Origin: JAEVLT01 sp964484065
GTDB lineage: Bacteria > Bacillota > Bacilli > Bacillales > Cytobacillaceae
Assembly (NCBI GenBank): GCA_964484065.1
Contig: CAZAEW010000025.1
Location: 1-50,913 of the forward strand
Length of the DNA stretch: 50,913 nucleotides
Reading direction: 5' to 3'
The notes below the pieces were generated by a model. That model saw nothing but the letters and a program-made list of their open reading frames with translations, was not told the origin of the DNA and did no database searches. Numbering within the stretch: the first letter of the stretch is position 1; each line of letters opens with the position of its first letter. This document shows, piece after piece, positions 49,438 to 50,913 of the stretch. The position numbers were made by a program, and so were the translations under genes.

Positions 49438-50337
49438 TTAGAGGAGTTTTTCGCCGAACAATGATCCGACTAAATCGACAGCTAATGCAGCTGTTTTATT
49501 TTTCTCATCAAGGATTGGGTTTACTTCCACAAGTTCCGCAGATGTAATCATTTTTGCTTCTGAAAGCAATTCCATGGCTAAGCTGCTTTCCCGGTAGCTG
49601 ATTCCGCCTCTTACCGGAGTTCCAACACCCGGAGCATCATTTGGATCCAACGCATCCAAATCCAGCGATAAATGGATTCCATCTGTTTTGTCTCTTAAAT
49701 ATTCGATGGTTTCTTCCATTACTTTTGCCATGCCAAGACGGTCCACTTCATGCATCGTATAGACTTTAATACCTTTTTCTTTAATCAGGATTTTTTCACC
49801 TGGATCCAGTGATCTCGCCCCAATGACAACCACGTTTTCCGGTTTTATTTTTGGAGCGTTTCCTCCTATTCCAGTTAAAGAAGGATGGCCTATTCCCAAA
49901 CTGACTGCTAAAGGCATGCCATGGATGTTCCCAGACGGTGATGTTTCCGCTGTATTTAAATCCCCGTGGGCATCATACCAAATGACCCCAAGTTTTTTAT
50001 AGTGTTTTGATAATCCAGCAAGAGTTCCAATTGCAATACTGTGATCTCCTCCAAGGACAAGTGGAAAAGATCCCGATTGAATGATTTCGTCTACTCTGAT
50101 GGCAAGCTTCGCGCTCTTTTCAGCAACTAGGTCTAAGTTTCGAAGGTTAGATTCTTTATCCACAACTACTTCCGGTCTGCCAATCGGAATGTCCCCGAGA
50201 TCGTGAATATGGTCAAACAGCGGTTTAAGCCGTTCATTGATCCCTGCATAGCGGATAGCACTTGGGCCCATATCAACACCGCGTCTCATTTGGCCCAAGT
50301 CCATTGGCATACCAATAATTGCAAGCTTTCTCATCAT
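49438..50337 (-). CDS. rocF: arginase
   Basis: Arginase splits arginine into ornithine and urea using a two-manganese site. The metal ligands are visible in GGDHS (96-100), YDAHGDLN (121-128), the GNIHGMP segment and SLDLDALDP near 226-234. The 299 aa is close to B. subtilis RocF. The start may be either of two adjacent ATGs (50337 or 50334) after a GGGGGG site. It lies beside sigW, as in B. subtilis, but is a separate unit. No clear terminator follows; the gap to sigW holds only the inverted repeat and the promoter. Confidence 0.96.
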   Translation of the reverse strand: MMRKLAIIGMPMDLGQMRRGVDMGPSAIRYAGINERLKPLFDHIHDLGDIPIGRPEVVVDKESNLRNLDLVAEKSAKLAIRVDEIIQSGSFPLVLGGDHSIAIGTLAGLSKHYKKLGVIWYDAHGDLNTAETSPSGNIHGMPLAVSLGIGHPSLTGIGGNAPKIKPENVVVIGARSLDPGEKILIKEKGIKVYTMHEVDRLGMAKVMEETIEYLRDKTDGIHLSLDLDALDPNDAPGVGTPVRGGISYRESSLAMELLSEAKMITSAELVEVNPILDEKNKTAALAVDLVGSLFGEKLL

Positions 50338-50367
50338 TTATCCCCCCTGACTCCCCTAATATCTACA

Positions 50368-50396
50368 ATTTAACCACTTTTAGGTAAATGACTCAA
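50368..50396 (-). promoter_or_regulatory. possible sigma-A-type promoter of rocF
   Basis: On the minus strand TTGAGT (50396-50391), a 17-nt spacer and TTAAAT (50373-50368). No sigma-L (-24/-12) site, which drives some roc genes in B. subtilis, was seen. Confidence 0.4.
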
Positions 50397-50452
50397 CTTG
50401 GCATATTGCTGCATAAATATACGAATATTTTAAAAATTTCGGAGAGTTTATC

Positions 50453-50913
50453 GCATTGAGGATCTCAATTACCGTATTTTTAATGAACAACTAAGTTTGG
50501 GGCATTGATATGGTTTGTCAGTTACCTTATCGTTATTGATACTTCAATTTCGACATCGAACCTGTCTCTCGGTTACCCAAATCTCTTTGTTGCTTCGGTT
50601 TCGGGCATCGATACCACCTCTCGATTACCCAGACCCCTTTGTTGCTTCAGCTTTGGGCATTGATAGCGCCTCTCGGTTACCCAAATCTCTTTGTTGCTTC
50701 GGTTTCGGGCATCGATACCACCTCTCGATTACCCAGACCCCTTTGTTGCTTCAGCTTTGGGCATTGATAGCGCCTCTCGGTTACCCAAATCTCTTTGTTG
50801 TTTCAATTTCGGGCACCGATACCGCCTCTCGATTACCCAAATCCCTTTGTTGTTTCAATTTCGGGCACCGATACCGCCCCTCGGCTACCCAAATTCTTTT
50901 GATATTTTCAATT
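50453..50913. repeat. tandem array 3: 52-bp palindrome units, running off the window
   Basis: The GCA anchor of each unit falls at 50605, 50657, 50709, 50761, 50813 and 50865, exactly 52 bp apart, with decayed units at about 50453, 50502 and 50553. Arms are GGGCATCGA and TCGATTACCC around a CCTC-containing centre, and the linker reads CCCTTTGTTGCTTCAG. Units alternate between two types, so 50605-50812 is a 104-bp dimer repeated twice. The array occupies the whole region upstream of rocF to the end. Confidence 0.95.

Noticed and set aside
50453..50913. Replication origin or DnaA-box cluster
   Set aside because: Units lack TTATCCACA-like boxes and no dnaA or replication genes are near.

Overview
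The window is chromosomal DNA from a low-GC, endospore-forming member of the Bacillaceae. This is inferred from gene content: an alpha/beta-type small acid-soluble spore protein, GerP-like spore-coat genes, the sigW-rsiW-cdaA-cdaR-glmM-glmS block with a glmS ribozyme, ddl-murF-cshA, kimA, yjdF with its riboswitch, and AGGAGG-type ribosome binding sites. I do not assign a species. Most genes lie on the minus strand. Two runs of exactly 100 N (14739-14838 and 42084-42183) are scaffold gaps. I saw no rRNA, tRNA, insertion sequence, prophage or CRISPR array.

Layout. 1-4740: the cell-wall block ddl-murF followed by the RNA helicase cshA, which is flanked by two copies of a hairpin-forming interspersed element. 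4940-14140: mixed housekeeping genes (DedA protein, KimA potassium importer, Ogt, MFS exporter, a SASP gene, and a yhgD-yhgE regulator/membrane-protein pair with two matching operators). 14219-14975: a 52-bp tandem palindrome array broken by a gap. 15036-21432: an FMN reductase, a pyruvate kinase without its C-terminal domain, and a complete NAD salvage cluster (nrtR-like, pncA, pncB, nadD, nadE), with matching 23-bp operators upstream of nrtR and of pncA. 21653-27090: the mannitol locus mtlA-mtlR-mtlF-mtlD with cre-like sites. 27398-33210: a Ktr potassium channel pair, fused pabB-pabC, and a coiled-coil protein with a DUF2325-like end. 33295-35500: a tautomerase and a histidine phosphatase separated by a second 52/53-bp array, then yjdF with its riboswitch. 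35663-41876: YnfA-like protein, diguanylate cyclase, TIMP-like secreted protein, YerD-like oxidoreductase, a four-gene GerP-like operon behind a sigma-K-type promoter, and a membrane protein with a Cys/Gly tail. 42211-49289: glmS (ribozyme), glmM, cdaR, cdaA, rsiW, sigW (autoregulatory sigma-W promoter). 49438-50913: arginase, then a third 52-bp array that runs off the end.

The most unusual signal is the set of three tandem arrays. Each has a 52-53-bp period (about five helical turns), an imperfect palindrome with a central CCTC, and a pyrimidine-rich linker, yet the palindrome arms differ between arrays. Array 2 sits between two copies of a 19-bp sequence that encodes the same phosphatase peptide. 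This implies that the array arose or was inserted inside the 3' end of that gene and split an ancestral, overlapping phosphatase-tautomerase operon.

Genes that act together: PncA, PncB, NadD and NadE convert nicotinamide to NAD. MtlA, MtlF and MtlD take up and oxidise mannitol under MtlR. CdaA and CdaR make and tune c-di-AMP, the ligand that normally restrains the KimA and Ktr potassium importers also encoded here. GlmS and GlmM supply glucosamine-1-phosphate for the wall that Ddl and MurF help build.
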